A stretch of 14,928 bases of DNA from Herminiimonas sp. (GTDB taxonomy: Bacteria > Pseudomonadota > Gammaproteobacteria > Burkholderiales > Burkholderiaceae): the NCBI GenBank assembly GCA_014377155.1, contig JACMQD010000351.1:1-14928 (forward strand), written 5' to 3'. Position 1 is the first letter of the stretch. Each line of letters opens with the position of its first letter. The notes beneath the pieces are model-generated. The model did not search any database and had not been told where the DNA came from. It saw nothing but the letters and a program-made list of their open reading frames with translations. Below, in pieces: positions 7,446 to 13,827 of this stretch. The translations under genes and the position numbers were made by a program.

Positions 7446-7760
7446 TTACACCTTAACGGCTTCGCCGCTGGACTTGTAGACACGGACTTTCTTGCCGTCG
7501 ACGTCTTTCACTCCAACACGATCTGCCTTGCCAGTAGCCGCATTGAACAATGCGACGTTGGACACATGAATTGGCATCAACTTGTCAACGATGCCGCCAG
7601 TGGTTCCTGTCATCGGATTCGGCTTGGTCGCCTTTTTGGCAACGTTCACACCCTCGACGATCACATAGTCAGCGTCAACGCGCTTGATGACCGCACCGAC
7701 CTTGGCCTTGTCTTTGCCAGTCAGCACGATCACTTTGTCGTTTGTACGAATCTTATCCAT
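7446..7760 (-). CDS. rplX: 50S ribosomal protein L24
   Basis: L24 is one of the two assembly-initiator proteins of the 50S and lies near the peptide exit tunnel. The 104-residue product (E. coli length) starts [20 protein letters not shown]. The KOW motif covers about residues 3-30 and includes [16 protein letters not shown] chose the ATG at 7760, not the in-frame TTG just before it, because AAGGAG lies 6 nt upstream of the ATG and MDKIR fits the family. The AAGGAG overlaps the rplN TAA stop. It lies between rplN and rplE in the usual spc order. Confidence 0.97.
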   Translation of the reverse strand: MDKIRTNDKVIVLTGKDKAKVGAVIKRVDADYVIVEGVNVAKKATKPNPMTGTTGGIVDKLMPIHVSNVALFNAATGKADRVGVKDVDGKKVRVYKSSGEAVKV

Positions 7761-7770
7761 CAAAAACTCC

Positions 7771-8139
7771 TTACAGGACTTCAGGGGCGAGCGACACGAT
7801 CTTCATGAAGCGCTCGGTGCGCAGCTCCCGGGTCACTGGCCCAAAAATCCGCGTGCCGATCGGCTCGAGCTTTGCGTTCAATAGGACTGCGGCATTGCTG
7901 TCGAATTTGACCAGCGAGCCATCCTGGCGACGCACGCCCTTTGCGGTACGAACGACAACCGCATTGTAGATCTCGCCTTTTTTTACGCGACCACGTGGCG
8001 CAGCGACCTTGACGGTTACCTTGATCACGTCGCCGATGCCGGCGTAACGGCGCTTTGAACCACCCAGCACCTTGATGCACATGACTTCGCGCGCACCGGT
8101 GTTGTCGGCTACTTCGAGCCGGCTTTCAGTTTGAATCAT
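7771..8139 (-). CDS. rplN: 50S ribosomal protein L14
   Basis: L14 is a five-stranded beta-barrel protein at the subunit interface; it contacts L19 and 16S rRNA helix 14 and is the docking site of the silencing factor RsfS. The 122-residue protein starts [20 protein letters not shown]. It contains the family signature [15 protein letters not shown] at about 73-87 and ends [13 protein letters not shown]. The ATG at 8139 is preceded by GGGAAAG at longer than normal distance, so the ribosome binding site is mediocre. It is the first gene of the spc group and follows the largest gap in the window (211 nt), which holds a candidate promoter and several inverted repeats. Confidence 0.97.
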   Translation of the reverse strand: MIQTESRLEVADNTGAREVMCIKVLGGSKRRYAGIGDVIKVTVKVAAPRGRVKKGEIYNAVVVRTAKGVRRQDGSLVKFDSNAAVLLNAKLEPIGTRIFGPVTRELRTERFMKIVSLAPEVL

Positions 8140-8162
8140 AGTATTTTCTTTCCCAACTTAAC

Positions 8163-8192
8163 CCGCTTGGTTCCGTCGGAACGGTGTCGCGG
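8163..8192 (-). repeat. Two-tier hairpin just upstream of rplN
   Basis: Inner arms GTTCC (8170-8174) and GGAAC (8178-8182) close a 3-nt loop. Outer arms CCGC (8163-8166) and GCGG (8189-8192) pair around an asymmetric internal loop. The structure ends 23 nt before the rplN start, so in mRNA it sits against the translation initiation region. It could be a leader element of the spc transcript or a chance fold. Confidence 0.4.
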
Positions 8193-8275
8193 TCAGTCTT
8201 GGTCTCGTAAGCGCCTTTGGAAAGCGCCGATGAGGTGGATGAATTCAAAAACATCGAACAGCACTTGATACTGCT

Positions 8276-8304
8276 GCTTATGTAAGAACTACAATTGCAT
8301 AAGC
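8276..8304 (-). repeat. 7-bp perfect inverted repeat in the rpsQ-rplN gap
   Basis: GCTTATG (8276-8282) and CATAAGC (8298-8304) are perfect complements separated by 15 nt. They lie just downstream of the predicted start point of the spc promoter (about 8307), where they could be an operator or form the first hairpin of the leader RNA. On the minus strand the spacer region includes AGTTCTTACATA, which resembles the lambda nutR boxA at 9 of 12 positions by eye; the match is weak. Confidence 0.4.
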
Positions 8305-8314
8305 GAAGCCCGAC

Positions 8315-8343
8315 ATTATTACATCAAAACGCCGGGCCGGCAA
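8315..8343 (-). promoter_or_regulatory. Candidate spc-operon promoter (TTGCCG-17-AATAAT)
   Basis: On the minus strand TTGCCG (8343-8338) and AATAAT (8320-8315) are separated by 17 nt, matching four of six and five of six consensus sigma-70 bases. In E. coli the spc promoter lies at the same place, between rpsQ and rplN. Transcription would start near 8307 and give a leader of about 170 nt. A weaker alternative in the same gap is TTGTAG-18-TATCAA (8295-8266). Confidence 0.5.
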
Positions 8344-8350
8344 TAACTTC

Positions 8351-8623
8351 TTAAACTATCTGCGCTGCCTGGATGACGCGGGTCACAGTCCATGCTTTGG
8401 TCTTGGAGATCGGACGACCTTCCTGGATTTCGACCATGTCGCCAGCTTTCGCTGTATTGCCGTCATTGTGCGCGTGGTACTTGTTCGATCGCATGATGAT
8501 CTTGCCATACAGGGGGTGCTTGACGTGGCGCTCGATCAACACGGTCACCGTCTTGTCCATCTTGTCCGACACCACTTTGCCGATCAGCGTGCGCTTCATC
8601 GCTGTTTTGACTGGCTCGTTCAT
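8351..8623 (-). CDS. rpsQ: 30S ribosomal protein S17
   Basis: S17 is a primary 16S rRNA binding protein with an OB fold, placed low in the 30S body and important for early assembly. The 90-residue product begins [20 protein letters not shown], has the family core [20 protein letters not shown] (22-41), and the OB-fold signature [20 protein letters not shown]. The ATG at 8623 shares its first base with the rpmC stop (TAATG), and AAGGA lies upstream, so it is probably translationally coupled to rpmC. The E. coli protein has 84 residues; the extra length is N-terminal. It is the last gene of the S10 group before the 211-nt gap. Confidence 0.97.
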   Translation of the reverse strand: MNEPVKTAMKRTLIGKVVSDKMDKTVTVLIERHVKHPLYGKIIMRSNKYHAHNDGNTAKAGDMVEIQEGRPISKTKAWTVTRVIQAAQIV

Positions 8624-8814
8624 TATTTGGCGTCCTTCACATTCATGACTGTTTTCACCCGGGCGATATCGCGCCGGACTTTTTTCAGCTGTGACGTGTT
8701 GTTCAGCTGCTGTGTCGCGGTCTGCATGCGCAGACCGAACTGCGCCTTCAACAGGTCGTTCAATTCCTTCGTCAACGCAGCTGCGTCCTTGCCGCGGAGT
8801 TCTGATGTCTTCAT
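8623..8814 (-). CDS. rpmC: 50S ribosomal protein L29
   Basis: L29 is a small helical-hairpin protein next to L23 at the tunnel exit, where trigger factor and SRP dock. The 63-residue product runs [20 protein letters not shown] to [11 protein letters not shown]. It has two helices, the second containing the family motif [21 protein letters not shown] chose the ATG at 8814, not the in-frame GTG two codons earlier, because that GTG overlaps the AAAGGAG ribosome binding site. The AAAGGAG in turn overlaps the rplP TAA stop. Its own stop overlaps the rpsQ start by one base. Confidence 0.97.
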   Translation of the reverse strand: MKTSELRGKDAAALTKELNDLLKAQFGLRMQTATQQLNNTSQLKKVRRDIARVKTVMNVKDAK

Positions 8815-8824
8815 GTTCACTCCT

Positions 8825-9244
8825 TTATTGGCCGACCTGACGCACGACGAACGTGGTCAGCAACGGCAGCTTGGCTGCGGCAAGGCGGAAGGCCTCACGT
8901 GCAAGAGTTTCATCGACGCCGTCCATCTCATACAGCATTTTGCCTGGCTGAATTTCTGCGACGTAATACTCTGGATTACCCTTACCGTTACCCATCCGGA
9001 CTTCGGCAGGCTTTTGCGAGATCGGCTTGTCCGGAAAAATCCGGATCCAGATCCGTCCGCCGCGCTTGATATGACGGGTCATCGCGCGACGTGCAGCTTC
9101 GATCTGACGCGCAGTGATGCGGCCACGACCGACGGCTTTCAGGCCGAACTCGCCAAAGGAAACAGCTGTGCCGCGGGCGTGCGAAATGCCTTTATTGCGA
9201 CCCTTTTGTTCCTTGCGATATTTTCTACGTGCTGGTTGCAGCAT
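8825..9244 (-). CDS. rplP: 50S ribosomal protein L16
   Basis: L16 organises the A-site side of the 50S and is needed for peptidyl-transferase-centre architecture. The 139-residue product begins [20 protein letters not shown]. It contains [20 protein letters not shown] (42-61) and the signature [20 protein letters not shown] (83-102). R83 aligns with the arginine hydroxylated by YcfD/RoxA in E. coli. The ATG at 9244 has AGGAG 7 nt upstream, and the rpsC TAA stop lies between that site and the ATG, leaving a 2-nt gap that favours coupling. Confidence 0.98.
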   Translation of the reverse strand: MLQPARRKYRKEQKGRNKGISHARGTAVSFGEFGLKAVGRGRITARQIEAARRAMTRHIKRGGRIWIRIFPDKPISQKPAEVRMGNGKGNPEYYVAEIQPGKMLYEMDGVDETLAREAFRLAAAKLPLLTTFVVRQVGQ

Positions 9245-9246
9245 GG

Positions 9247-10104
9247 TTATTCTCCTGCTTTCACGGCCGGTGCAGCGGCGCCATCGGCGACACCATCCGG
9301 CTTCTTGGCGCGAACGCGTTTGGCTGCCGGTGCGCTACCAGGCGCAGCAGCGGCTGGTGTCGCACCTTCGGGACGCGCGGTACGAGGACGGCTAGCACCT
9401 GGCTTGCCATCATCGCGCCGCGGCGGACGACGACGCGCATCATCTGCAACCTCTGGCAGGGTTGGCGCTTCACCGCTTGCAAGGCGATCGCCCTTGTAGA
9501 CCCAGACCTTGATGCCAATGATGCCGTAGGTGGTCAACGCTTCGCCGAAGCCGTAGTCGATATCGGCACGCAGAGTATGCAGTGGCACGCGACCTTCGCG
9601 ATACCATTCCTTACGGGCGATTTCGATACCGTTCAGACGACCGGACGACATGATCTTGATGCCAAGAGCACCAAGGCGCATCGCGTTTTGCATCGCGCGC
9701 TTCATTGCGCGGCGGAACATGATCCGCTTTTCCAGTTGCTGCGCAATCGAATCGGCGATCAGCTGGGCATCCGTCTCTGGCTTGCGAATCTCTTCGATGT
9801 TGACGTGCACGGGCACGCCCATCATCTTGGTTAGTGCGGCCTTCAGGACTTCGATGTCTTCGCCCTTCTTGCCGATCACAACACCTGGACGCGAGCTGTA
9901 AATCGTGATGCGCGCATTCTTCGCAGGGCGCTCGATCACGACACGGCCGACTGAGGCGTTCTTCAGTTTTGTCTTCAGATACGCGCGGACCTTGAGGTCC
10001 TCGTTGAGCATGGTGGCAAAGTTGCTATTGCCTGCATACCAACGGGAAGCCCAGTTACGCGTGACTGACAGGCGAAAACCGGTAGGATGTATCTTCTGTC
10101 CCAT
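9247..10104 (-). CDS. rpsC: 30S ribosomal protein S3 with extended C-terminal tail
   Basis: S3 lines the mRNA entry channel of the 30S head with S4 and S5 and contributes to mRNA helicase activity. The 285-residue protein starts [20 protein letters not shown]. The type-II KH domain carries the GxxG loop in [15 protein letters not shown] (G78-G81). R131, R132 and K135 (FRRAMK) match the E. coli helicase residues. The conserved fold ends near residue 212. The remaining roughly 70 residues are low-complexity Ala, Pro, Arg and Gly, predicted disordered; E. coli S3 (233 residues) lacks most of this. The ATG at 10104 has TAAGGAG, which includes the rplV stop. Confidence 0.98.
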   Translation of the reverse strand: MGQKIHPTGFRLSVTRNWASRWYAGNSNFATMLNEDLKVRAYLKTKLKNASVGRVVIERPAKNARITIYSSRPGVVIGKKGEDIEVLKAALTKMMGVPVHVNIEEIRKPETDAQLIADSIAQQLEKRIMFRRAMKRAMQNAMRLGALGIKIMSSGRLNGIEIARKEWYREGRVPLHTLRADIDYGFGEALTTYGIIGIKVWVYKGDRLASGEAPTLPEVADDARRRPPRRDDGKPGASRPRTARPEGATPAAAAPGSAPAAKRVRAKKPDGVADGAAAPAVKAGE

Positions 10105-10113
10105 CGTGACTCC

Positions 10114-10443
10114 TTAGTTTCCGACCGTCACGTAAATGTGACAAGATTGTTTCGAAATGCGATCACCACGGCCTTTTGCACGCGCAGTGAAGCGCTTGAG
10201 GACCGAACCTTTTTCGACATAGATCGTCGTGATCTTCAGTTCGTCGATGTCGGCGCCATCGTTGTGTTCGGCGTTTGCTATTGCAGACTCCAGGACACGC
10301 TTGATGATGACCGCACCTTTCTTCGGGCTGAATTGCAGGATATTCAGAGCTTGATCAACTTTTTTGCCGCGGATCAGGTCTGCAACCAGTCGGCCTTTTT
10401 GGGCCGAGAGACGCACACCACGCAGGGAAGCTTTAGTTTCCAT
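10114..10443 (-). CDS. rplV: 50S ribosomal protein L22
   Basis: L22 contacts all six domains of 23S rRNA, and its beta-hairpin lines the peptide exit tunnel constriction opposite L4. The 109-residue product begins [20 protein letters not shown]. It has the core [20 protein letters not shown] and the tunnel hairpin near 79-97 ([20 protein letters not shown]), ending [10 protein letters not shown]. Two ATGs are adjacent. I chose the second (10443), which puts AAGG 7 nt upstream instead of 4 and matches the family length. The AAGG overlaps the rpsS TAA stop. Hairpin changes in this protein cause macrolide resistance in other species; none is apparent, though this was judged only by eye. Confidence 0.96.
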   Translation of the reverse strand: METKASLRGVRLSAQKGRLVADLIRGKKVDQALNILQFSPKKGAVIIKRVLESAIANAEHNDGADIDELKITTIYVEKGSVLKRFTARAKGRGDRISKQSCHIYVTVGN

Positions 10444-10452
10444 CATCGGACC

Positions 10453-10728
10453 TTATTTCTTGGCTTTCTTGTCGGCAGCATGGCCCTTGAACGTGCGGGT
10501 CAGCGCAAATTCACCAAGCTTGTGCCCGACCATGTTCTCGGAAATGTAGACCGGGATATGCAGCTTGCCGTTGTGGACAGCGATCGTGAGACCGATGAAA
10601 TCCGGCATGATCGTCGAACGGCGCGACCAGGTCTTGATCGGCTTCTTGTCCTTGATCGCTTGCGCTCTCTCGACTTTGTCTACCAGGTGGGCGTCACAGA
10701 ACGGCCCTTTTTTTGCTGAACGTGTCAT
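10453..10728 (-). CDS. rpsS: 30S ribosomal protein S19
   Basis: S19 forms a pair with S13 in the 30S head and helps bind A- and P-site tRNA. The 91-residue protein begins [20 protein letters not shown], has [20 protein letters not shown] (31-50), and the family signature [20 protein letters not shown] (65-84). Its length matches E. coli S19 closely. The ATG at 10728 has AAGGG upstream, within the end of rplB, whose TAA lies 10 nt before the start. It sits in the usual rplB-rpsS-rplV order. Confidence 0.98.
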   Translation of the reverse strand: MTRSAKKGPFCDAHLVDKVERAQAIKDKKPIKTWSRRSTIMPDFIGLTIAVHNGKLHIPVYISENMVGHKLGEFALTRTFKGHAADKKAKK

Positions 10729-10738
10729 GTGCTATCCC

Positions 10739-11566
10739 TTATTTCTTGCCGCGACGCGAGACAATCATCGACGTCGTGCGCTTGTTGCGACGCGTCTTCT
10801 TGCCTTTGGTCTGTTGGCCCCAAGGCGAAACTGGATGACGACCAGCCGCTGTTTTGCCCTCACCACCACCATGCGGGTGATCGACCGGGTTCATGACCAC
10901 ACCGCGAACGGTCGGACGAACACCACGCCACCGCATTGCACCAGCTTTACCGATCTTGCGCAGGCTGTGCTCGGCATTGCCGACTTCACCGACTGTTGCA
11001 CGGCATTCGATGTGCACGCGGCGTACTTCACCCGAGCGCAAACGCACCTGAGCGTACACGCCTTCGCGCGCCATCAGGACGACGCCAGCGCCGGCGGTAC
11101 GCGCCATTTGCGCACCCTTGCCAGGCAACATCTCGACGCAATGCATGATCGTACCGACCGGGATGTTCCGGATCGGCAGGCAATTACCCGACTTGATCGG
11201 CGCTTCCGAGCCATTCATGACAGAGTCGCCGGCAGCCATTCCCTTGGTCGCGATGATGTACTGGCGCTCACCATCGGCGTAGCACAGCAAGGCGATGTTG
11301 GCGGTACGGTTCGGATCGTATTCGATGCGCTCGACCTTTGCCGGGATACCATCCTTGATCCGCTTGAAATCGATCATGCGGTAGTGCTGCTTGTGACCGC
11401 CGCCGATATGACGGGTCGTGATGTGACCGTTGTTGTTACGCCCAGCGCTCTTGGACTGCGACTCGACCAAGGCGGCGAACGGACGACCTTTATACAGGTC
11501 GGGCGTGACCACCTTGACCATTCCGCGACGGCCTGGTGAGGTTGGCTTGACTTTAACGAGTGCCAT
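10739..11566 (-). CDS. rplB: 50S ribosomal protein L2
   Basis: L2 is one of the largest and most conserved 50S proteins; it is needed for subunit association and peptidyl-transferase activity. The 275-residue product begins [20 protein letters not shown]. The N-terminal OB-like and central SH3-like domains lead to the signature [11 protein letters not shown] (227-237). H230 is equivalent to E. coli His229, which is essential for peptide bond formation. The C-terminus is basic ([20 protein letters not shown]). The ATG at 11566 shares its first base with the rplW stop (TAATG), with GAGGAGG upstream, so translation is probably coupled. Confidence 0.98.
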   Translation of the reverse strand: MALVKVKPTSPGRRGMVKVVTPDLYKGRPFAALVESQSKSAGRNNNGHITTRHIGGGHKQHYRMIDFKRIKDGIPAKVERIEYDPNRTANIALLCYADGERQYIIATKGMAAGDSVMNGSEAPIKSGNCLPIRNIPVGTIMHCVEMLPGKGAQMARTAGAGVVLMAREGVYAQVRLRSGEVRRVHIECRATVGEVGNAEHSLRKIGKAGAMRWRGVRPTVRGVVMNPVDHPHGGGEGKTAAGRHPVSPWGQQTKGKKTRRNKRTTSMIVSRRGKK

Positions 11567-11883
11567 TATTTAGCCTCCTCGGTGAAGTTGATTTCCTGAC
11601 CTGGCTTCAGGCAGACGAATGCGCGGCGGGTATGATTCCGACGCCCGTTGAATTTGCCCGAACGCTTTTGCTTTCCCATCCGGTTGGCCACCTGGACCGA
11701 TTCAACTTCAACCTTGAACAGCATCTCGACTGCGGCCTTGACTTCCAGTTTGGTGGCATCCGGCATTACAAGGAAAACGACTTGCTCGTTTTTTTCGGCA
11801 ACAAACGTCGCCTTCTCGGAAATCACTGGCGCCAACAGCACCTTCATCAAGCGTTCTTCACTGTGCTTCAGAGTCGCGCTCAT
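11566..11883 (-). CDS. rplW: 50S ribosomal protein L23
   Basis: L23 lies at the polypeptide tunnel exit and is the docking point for trigger factor and SRP. The 105-residue protein begins [20 protein letters not shown], followed by the conserved [21 protein letters not shown] long loop contains [20 protein letters not shown], which reaches into the tunnel. Its start ATG overlaps the rplD stop by four bases (ATGA), with GAGGAG upstream; its TAA overlaps the rplB ATG. Both junctions point to translational coupling. It has a few more N-terminal residues than the 100-residue E. coli protein. Confidence 0.98.
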   Translation of the reverse strand: MSATLKHSEERLMKVLLAPVISEKATFVAEKNEQVVFLVMPDATKLEVKAAVEMLFKVEVESVQVANRMGKQKRSGKFNGRRNHTRRAFVCLKPGQEINFTEEAK

Positions 11884-12500
11884 GCCAGCATCTCCTCAAT
11901 CTTGGCCAACGCCTGTTTGGTGATGACGATGTTCTTGTAATACACCAGCGACACAGGGTCCGCGTGACGCGGTTCGACGACCAGAACGTGCGGTAGATTA
12001 CGCGCTGCCAGCTCGAGGTTTTCGCTGATGTTGTCTTGAATGATCAACACGGATTCCAGACCCATGTCTTTCAATTTCTGAGATAACAGCTTGGTCTTCG
12101 GCGCATCGACGACGAGGTCCTCGATGATCGACAGACGGCCTTCACGGGCCAACTGCGAAAGGATCGAGCAGACCCCTGCCCGATACATCTTCTTGTTGAC
12201 CTTGTGCGTGTAGTTCTGGTCCGGCGAATTTGGGAAGGTCCGACCGCCACCGCGCCACAGCGGCGACGACGACATACCGGCACGAGCGCGGCCCGTACCT
12301 TTTTGACGCCAAGGCTTCTTGGTCGTGTGATGTACTTCTTCACGATTCTTTTGCTTGCTGTTACCGCTCCGGGCATTTGCCTGGTAAGCGACAACGACCT
12401 GATGAATCAATGCTTCGTTGTAATCGCGCCCAAAAATCGTATCCGGCGCGGCAACGTTCGAGGCAGACTGACCCTGGTCATTCAGGAGCTTGAGTTCCAT
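11880..12500 (-). CDS. rplD: 50S ribosomal protein L4
   Basis: L4 lines the exit tunnel with its long loop; in E. coli it also represses the S10 operon through attenuation and translational control in the leader before rpsJ. The 206-residue product begins [20 protein letters not shown]. The tunnel loop spans about 48-95 and includes [15 protein letters not shown] and [10 protein letters not shown]. The alpha/beta core follows, ending [14 protein letters not shown]. The ATG at 12500 has GGGAG 8 nt upstream within rplC; the gap to rplC is 3 nt. The L4 leader mechanism is described for gammaproteobacteria, so whether L4 acts on the rpsJ or rplC leaders here is open. Confidence 0.98.
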   Translation of the reverse strand: MELKLLNDQGQSASNVAAPDTIFGRDYNEALIHQVVVAYQANARSGNSKQKNREEVHHTTKKPWRQKGTGRARAGMSSSPLWRGGGRTFPNSPDQNYTHKVNKKMYRAGVCSILSQLAREGRLSIIEDLVVDAPKTKLLSQKLKDMGLESVLIIQDNISENLELAARNLPHVLVVEPRHADPVSLVYYKNIVITKQALAKIEEMLA

Positions 12501-12503
12501 GCC

Positions 12504-13160
12504 TTAGGCTCCCTTCTTGGCTTTGGTTTTCACGGCGGCGGACACGATCACCTGGCCGTTCTTTGCACCTGGCACGGCACCCTTGACCAGCAACAGCTGG
12601 CGATCGGTGTCGACGCGCGCGATTTCAAGGTTCTGGGTGGTGACAGTGACATCGCCCATGTGACCCGTCATGCGCTTGCCCGGAAACACACGACCCGGAT
12701 CCTGCGCCATACCGATCGAACCAGGGACGTTATGCGAACGCGAGTTACCGTGCGTCGCGCGACCCGAGCTGAAGTTGTAGCGCTTGATGACGCCGGCGTA
12801 ACCCTTGCCGATGGACACGCCTTGCACGTCCACTTTCTGACCGACTTCGAAAAGGCTTGCAGCAACGATATCGCCGGCTTTCATTTCTGAAGCCTTGGCT
12901 GCATCGATGCGGAATTCCTTGAGGATGGTCCCGGCTTCGACACCTGCCTTGGCATGATGTCCAGCAGCGGCTTGGTTGACGCGCGACGCGCGGCGATGAC
13001 CGTATGCGACCTGCACCGCGGAATAACCGTCGATGTCAGGCGTTTTGATTTGTGTCACGCGGTTGTTCGATACGTCAACGACGGTAACAGGAATCGAATC
13101 CCCATCATCCGTAAAGATGCGCATCATGCCAACCTTGCGACCAAGTAGGCCTAGGCTCAT
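12504..13160 (-). CDS. rplC: 50S ribosomal protein L3
   Basis: L3 is an assembly-initiator protein that reaches to the peptidyl-transferase centre. The 218-residue product begins [20 protein letters not shown]. The extended loop contains [20 protein letters not shown] and [17 protein letters not shown]153 aligns with the E. coli glutamine methylated by PrmB, though the preceding residues are Met-Ala instead of Gln-Asn. The ATG at 13160 has GGAG upstream, with a small hairpin (13173-13193) directly before that site. It is separated from rpsJ by 179 nt with a strong candidate promoter, so rplC may head its own transcript. Confidence 0.98.
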   Translation of the reverse strand: MSLGLLGRKVGMMRIFTDDGDSIPVTVVDVSNNRVTQIKTPDIDGYSAVQVAYGHRRASRVNQAAAGHHAKAGVEAGTILKEFRIDAAKASEMKAGDIVAASLFEVGQKVDVQGVSIGKGYAGVIKRYNFSSGRATHGNSRSHNVPGSIGMAQDPGRVFPGKRMTGHMGDVTVTTQNLEIARVDTDRQLLLVKGAVPGAKNGQVIVSAAVKTKAKKGA

Positions 13161-13172
13161 TTTTGCTCCATT

Positions 13173-13193
13173 CCCGCCTACGATTGGGCAGGG
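13173..13193 (-). repeat. Hairpin abutting the rplC ribosome binding site
   Basis: CCCGCC (13173-13178) pairs with GGC (13187-13189) and GGG (13191-13193) across a single-base bulge, with an 8-nt loop. It ends a few bases before the GGAG of rplC. In the leader RNA it could modulate access to the rplC start. No T-run follows, so it is not a terminator. Function is inference. Confidence 0.4.
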
Positions 13194-13277
13194 CTGATGT
13201 GTGAACTACGGTTTAAACGACCAAATGGAAGAGCACCGACGGGAAGCCCCCAATGCGCACTCTTACCGAAGTCGGAG

Positions 13278-13306
13278 ATTATAGCGTGCGAGCGCTTGTA
13301 CCACAA
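13278..13306 (-). promoter_or_regulatory. Sigma-70 type promoter upstream of rplC (TTGTGG-17-TATAAT)
   Basis: The minus strand carries a perfect TATAAT at 13283-13278 with TTGTGG at 13306-13301 and the ideal 17-nt spacer. Transcription would start near 13271, giving a leader of about 110 nt before rplC. It lies inside the rpsJ-rplC gap, so it could supply rplC and downstream genes independently of tuf-rpsJ. Its -35 element is one arm of a perfect palindrome (13299-13321), so a protein on that palindrome would block it. Confidence 0.7.
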
Positions 13307-13331
13307 CAGTTAATTGTGGTATGTCGCGCTC
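13290..13331 (-). repeat. Bipartite inverted repeat in the rpsJ-rplC gap
   Basis: The inner arms are perfect 8-mers, TACCACAA (13299-13306) and TTGTGGTA (13314-13321), around 7 nt. The outer arms GAGCGC (13290-13295) and GCGCTC (13326-13331) are also perfect complements. As RNA, 14 base pairs could form with a small internal loop, beginning 8 nt after the rpsJ stop. No T-run follows on the minus strand. As DNA, the inner palindrome covers the -35 hexamer of the rplC promoter and the outer arm lies in its spacer. It may be an operator, an attenuator, or a 3'-end stabilising structure for rpsJ mRNA. Confidence 0.65.
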
Positions 13332-13339
13332 TTGCTGGT

Positions 13340-13708
13340 TTATTGCAGCTTGATTTCTACGTCCACACCGGCTGGCAGATCGAGCTTCATCAAAGCATCA
13401 ACTGTCTTGTCAGTCGGATCGACGATATCGATCAGGCGAACATGAGTCCGAATTTCGAACTGGTCACGTGACGTCTTGTTGACGTGCGGCGAGCGCAGCA
13501 CGTCGAAACGCTGGATCCGGGTTGGCAGTGGAACCGGTCCACGCACGACAGCACCTGTGCGCTTGGCTGTGTCGACGATTTCCAGTGCCGACTGGTCGAT
13601 CAGGCGGTAATCGAATGCCTTCAGGCGAATACGGATCTTTTGATTCTGGCTGGCTTTGGTATTTTGCGCGGCTTTGGTAGCTGTGCCGGCTTGCGGAGCT
13701 GTTGACAT
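13340..13708 (-). CDS. rpsJ: 30S ribosomal protein S10 / transcription factor NusE, N-terminally extended
   Basis: S10 sits in the 30S head and, as NusE, binds NusB on boxA RNA to drive rRNA antitermination and links RNA polymerase to the ribosome via NusG. The core [20 protein letters not shown] to [12 protein letters not shown] is standard (family length about 103). Its usual first Met is replaced by Ser, so initiation must be upstream. ATG at 13708 has AAGGA 5 nt upstream and gives 122 residues beginning [20 protein letters not shown]. No ATG, GTG or TTG lies in frame between this ATG and the core. Residues 11-16 and 17-22 are a near-repeat ([12 protein letters not shown]). The frame is open 16 codons further upstream, but without a ribosome binding site and through a hairpin. 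Confidence 0.95.
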   Translation of the reverse strand: MSTAPQAGTATKAAQNTKASQNQKIRIRLKAFDYRLIDQSALEIVDTAKRTGAVVRGPVPLPTRIQRFDVLRSPHVNKTSRDQFEIRTHVRLIDIVDPTDKTVDALMKLDLPAGVDVEIKLQ

Positions 13709-13716
13709 GACATTCC

Positions 13717-13728
13717 TTTTAAAGAGCG
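13717..13728 (-). promoter_or_regulatory. boxA-like element overlapping the rpsJ ribosome binding site
   Basis: The minus strand reads CGCTCTTTAAAAG (13728-13716), which by my count matches the E. coli rrn boxA (TGCTCTTTAACAA) at 10 of 13 positions. It directly follows a 10-bp hairpin, the order seen in rrn leaders (boxB then boxA), and its last bases belong to the AAAAGGA that serves as the rpsJ Shine-Dalgarno. The gene it precedes encodes NusE/S10, which with NusB binds boxA RNA. The role is inference. Confidence 0.45.
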
Positions 13729-13729
13729 G

Positions 13730-13754
13730 GCTGCGGATGTTCGCCATCCGCAGC
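13730..13754 (-). repeat. 10-bp perfect hairpin upstream of rpsJ
   Basis: GCTGCGGATG (13730-13739) and CATCCGCAGC (13745-13754) pair perfectly around a 5-nt loop (GCGAA on the minus strand). The stem is GC-rich and stable, and sits 12 nt before the rpsJ Shine-Dalgarno. The sequence after it (CCGCTCTTTAAAA) is only moderately T-rich, so termination would be inefficient. Its position between two CGCTCTTT motifs suggests a boxB-like or attenuator role. Confidence 0.7.
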
Positions 13755-13757
13755 ATT

Positions 13758-13769
13758 GATAAAAGAGCG
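13758..13769 (-). promoter_or_regulatory. Second boxA-like element, upstream of the hairpin
   Basis: CGCTCTTTTATC (13769-13758, minus strand) shares its first eight bases with the boxA-like element nearer rpsJ, so the two flank the hairpin as direct repeats. Its 3' half departs from boxA more. It is also the T-rich tail of the hairpin at 13771-13793, so it may simply be part of a terminator. Confidence 0.3.
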
Positions 13770-13770
13770 A

Positions 13771-13793
13771 CTGCGCCGGCGCTTGCCGTGCAG
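13771..13793 (-). terminator. Candidate weak terminator after tuf
   Basis: On the minus strand CTGC-a-CGGC-aagc-GCCG-gc-GCAG can form 8 base pairs with a 1x2 internal loop, followed by TCGCTCTTTTATC. A GC-rich stem with a short T-run resembles an intrinsic terminator about 35 nt after the tuf stop. The interrupted stem and short T-run suggest partial termination, giving more tuf than rpsJ transcript. Confidence 0.4.
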
Positions 13794-13796
13794 TGT

Positions 13797-13818
13797 GAGG
13801 CGCAGTTTTCCGCGCCTC
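13797..13818 (-). repeat. 7-bp perfect hairpin after tuf
   Basis: GAGGCGC (13797-13803) and GCGCCTC (13812-13818) pair perfectly around an 8-nt loop, starting 9 nt after the tuf stop. No T-run follows in either direction. It could protect the 3' end of tuf mRNA or mark a processing site between tuf and rpsJ. Confidence 0.55.
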
Positions 13819-13827
13819 GCCTGAAAC

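Noticed and set aside
8468..9499. 343-codon open frame on the plus strand
   Set aside because: It runs antisense across rpsQ, rpmC, rplP and the end of rpsC, all clearly real, and has no ribosome binding site or recognisable domain.
13157..13168. Micro-ORF M-E-Q-K overlapping the rplC start (ATGA)
   Set aside because: Its ATG overlaps the rplC Shine-Dalgarno and has no proper ribosome binding site of its own.
13208..13222. GTTTAAAC palindrome in the rplC leader
   Set aside because: An 8-bp self-complementary sequence without further dyad extension is expected now and then by chance.
13709..13756. Further 16-codon upstream extension of S10
   Set aside because: No Shine-Dalgarno precedes it and it would run through the 10-bp hairpin; the ATG at 13708 has AAGGA in the right place.
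13773..13782. GCGCCGGCGC palindrome after tuf
   Set aside because: A 10-nt palindrome without a loop cannot form a hairpin itself; it is better explained as part of the stem at 13771-13793.
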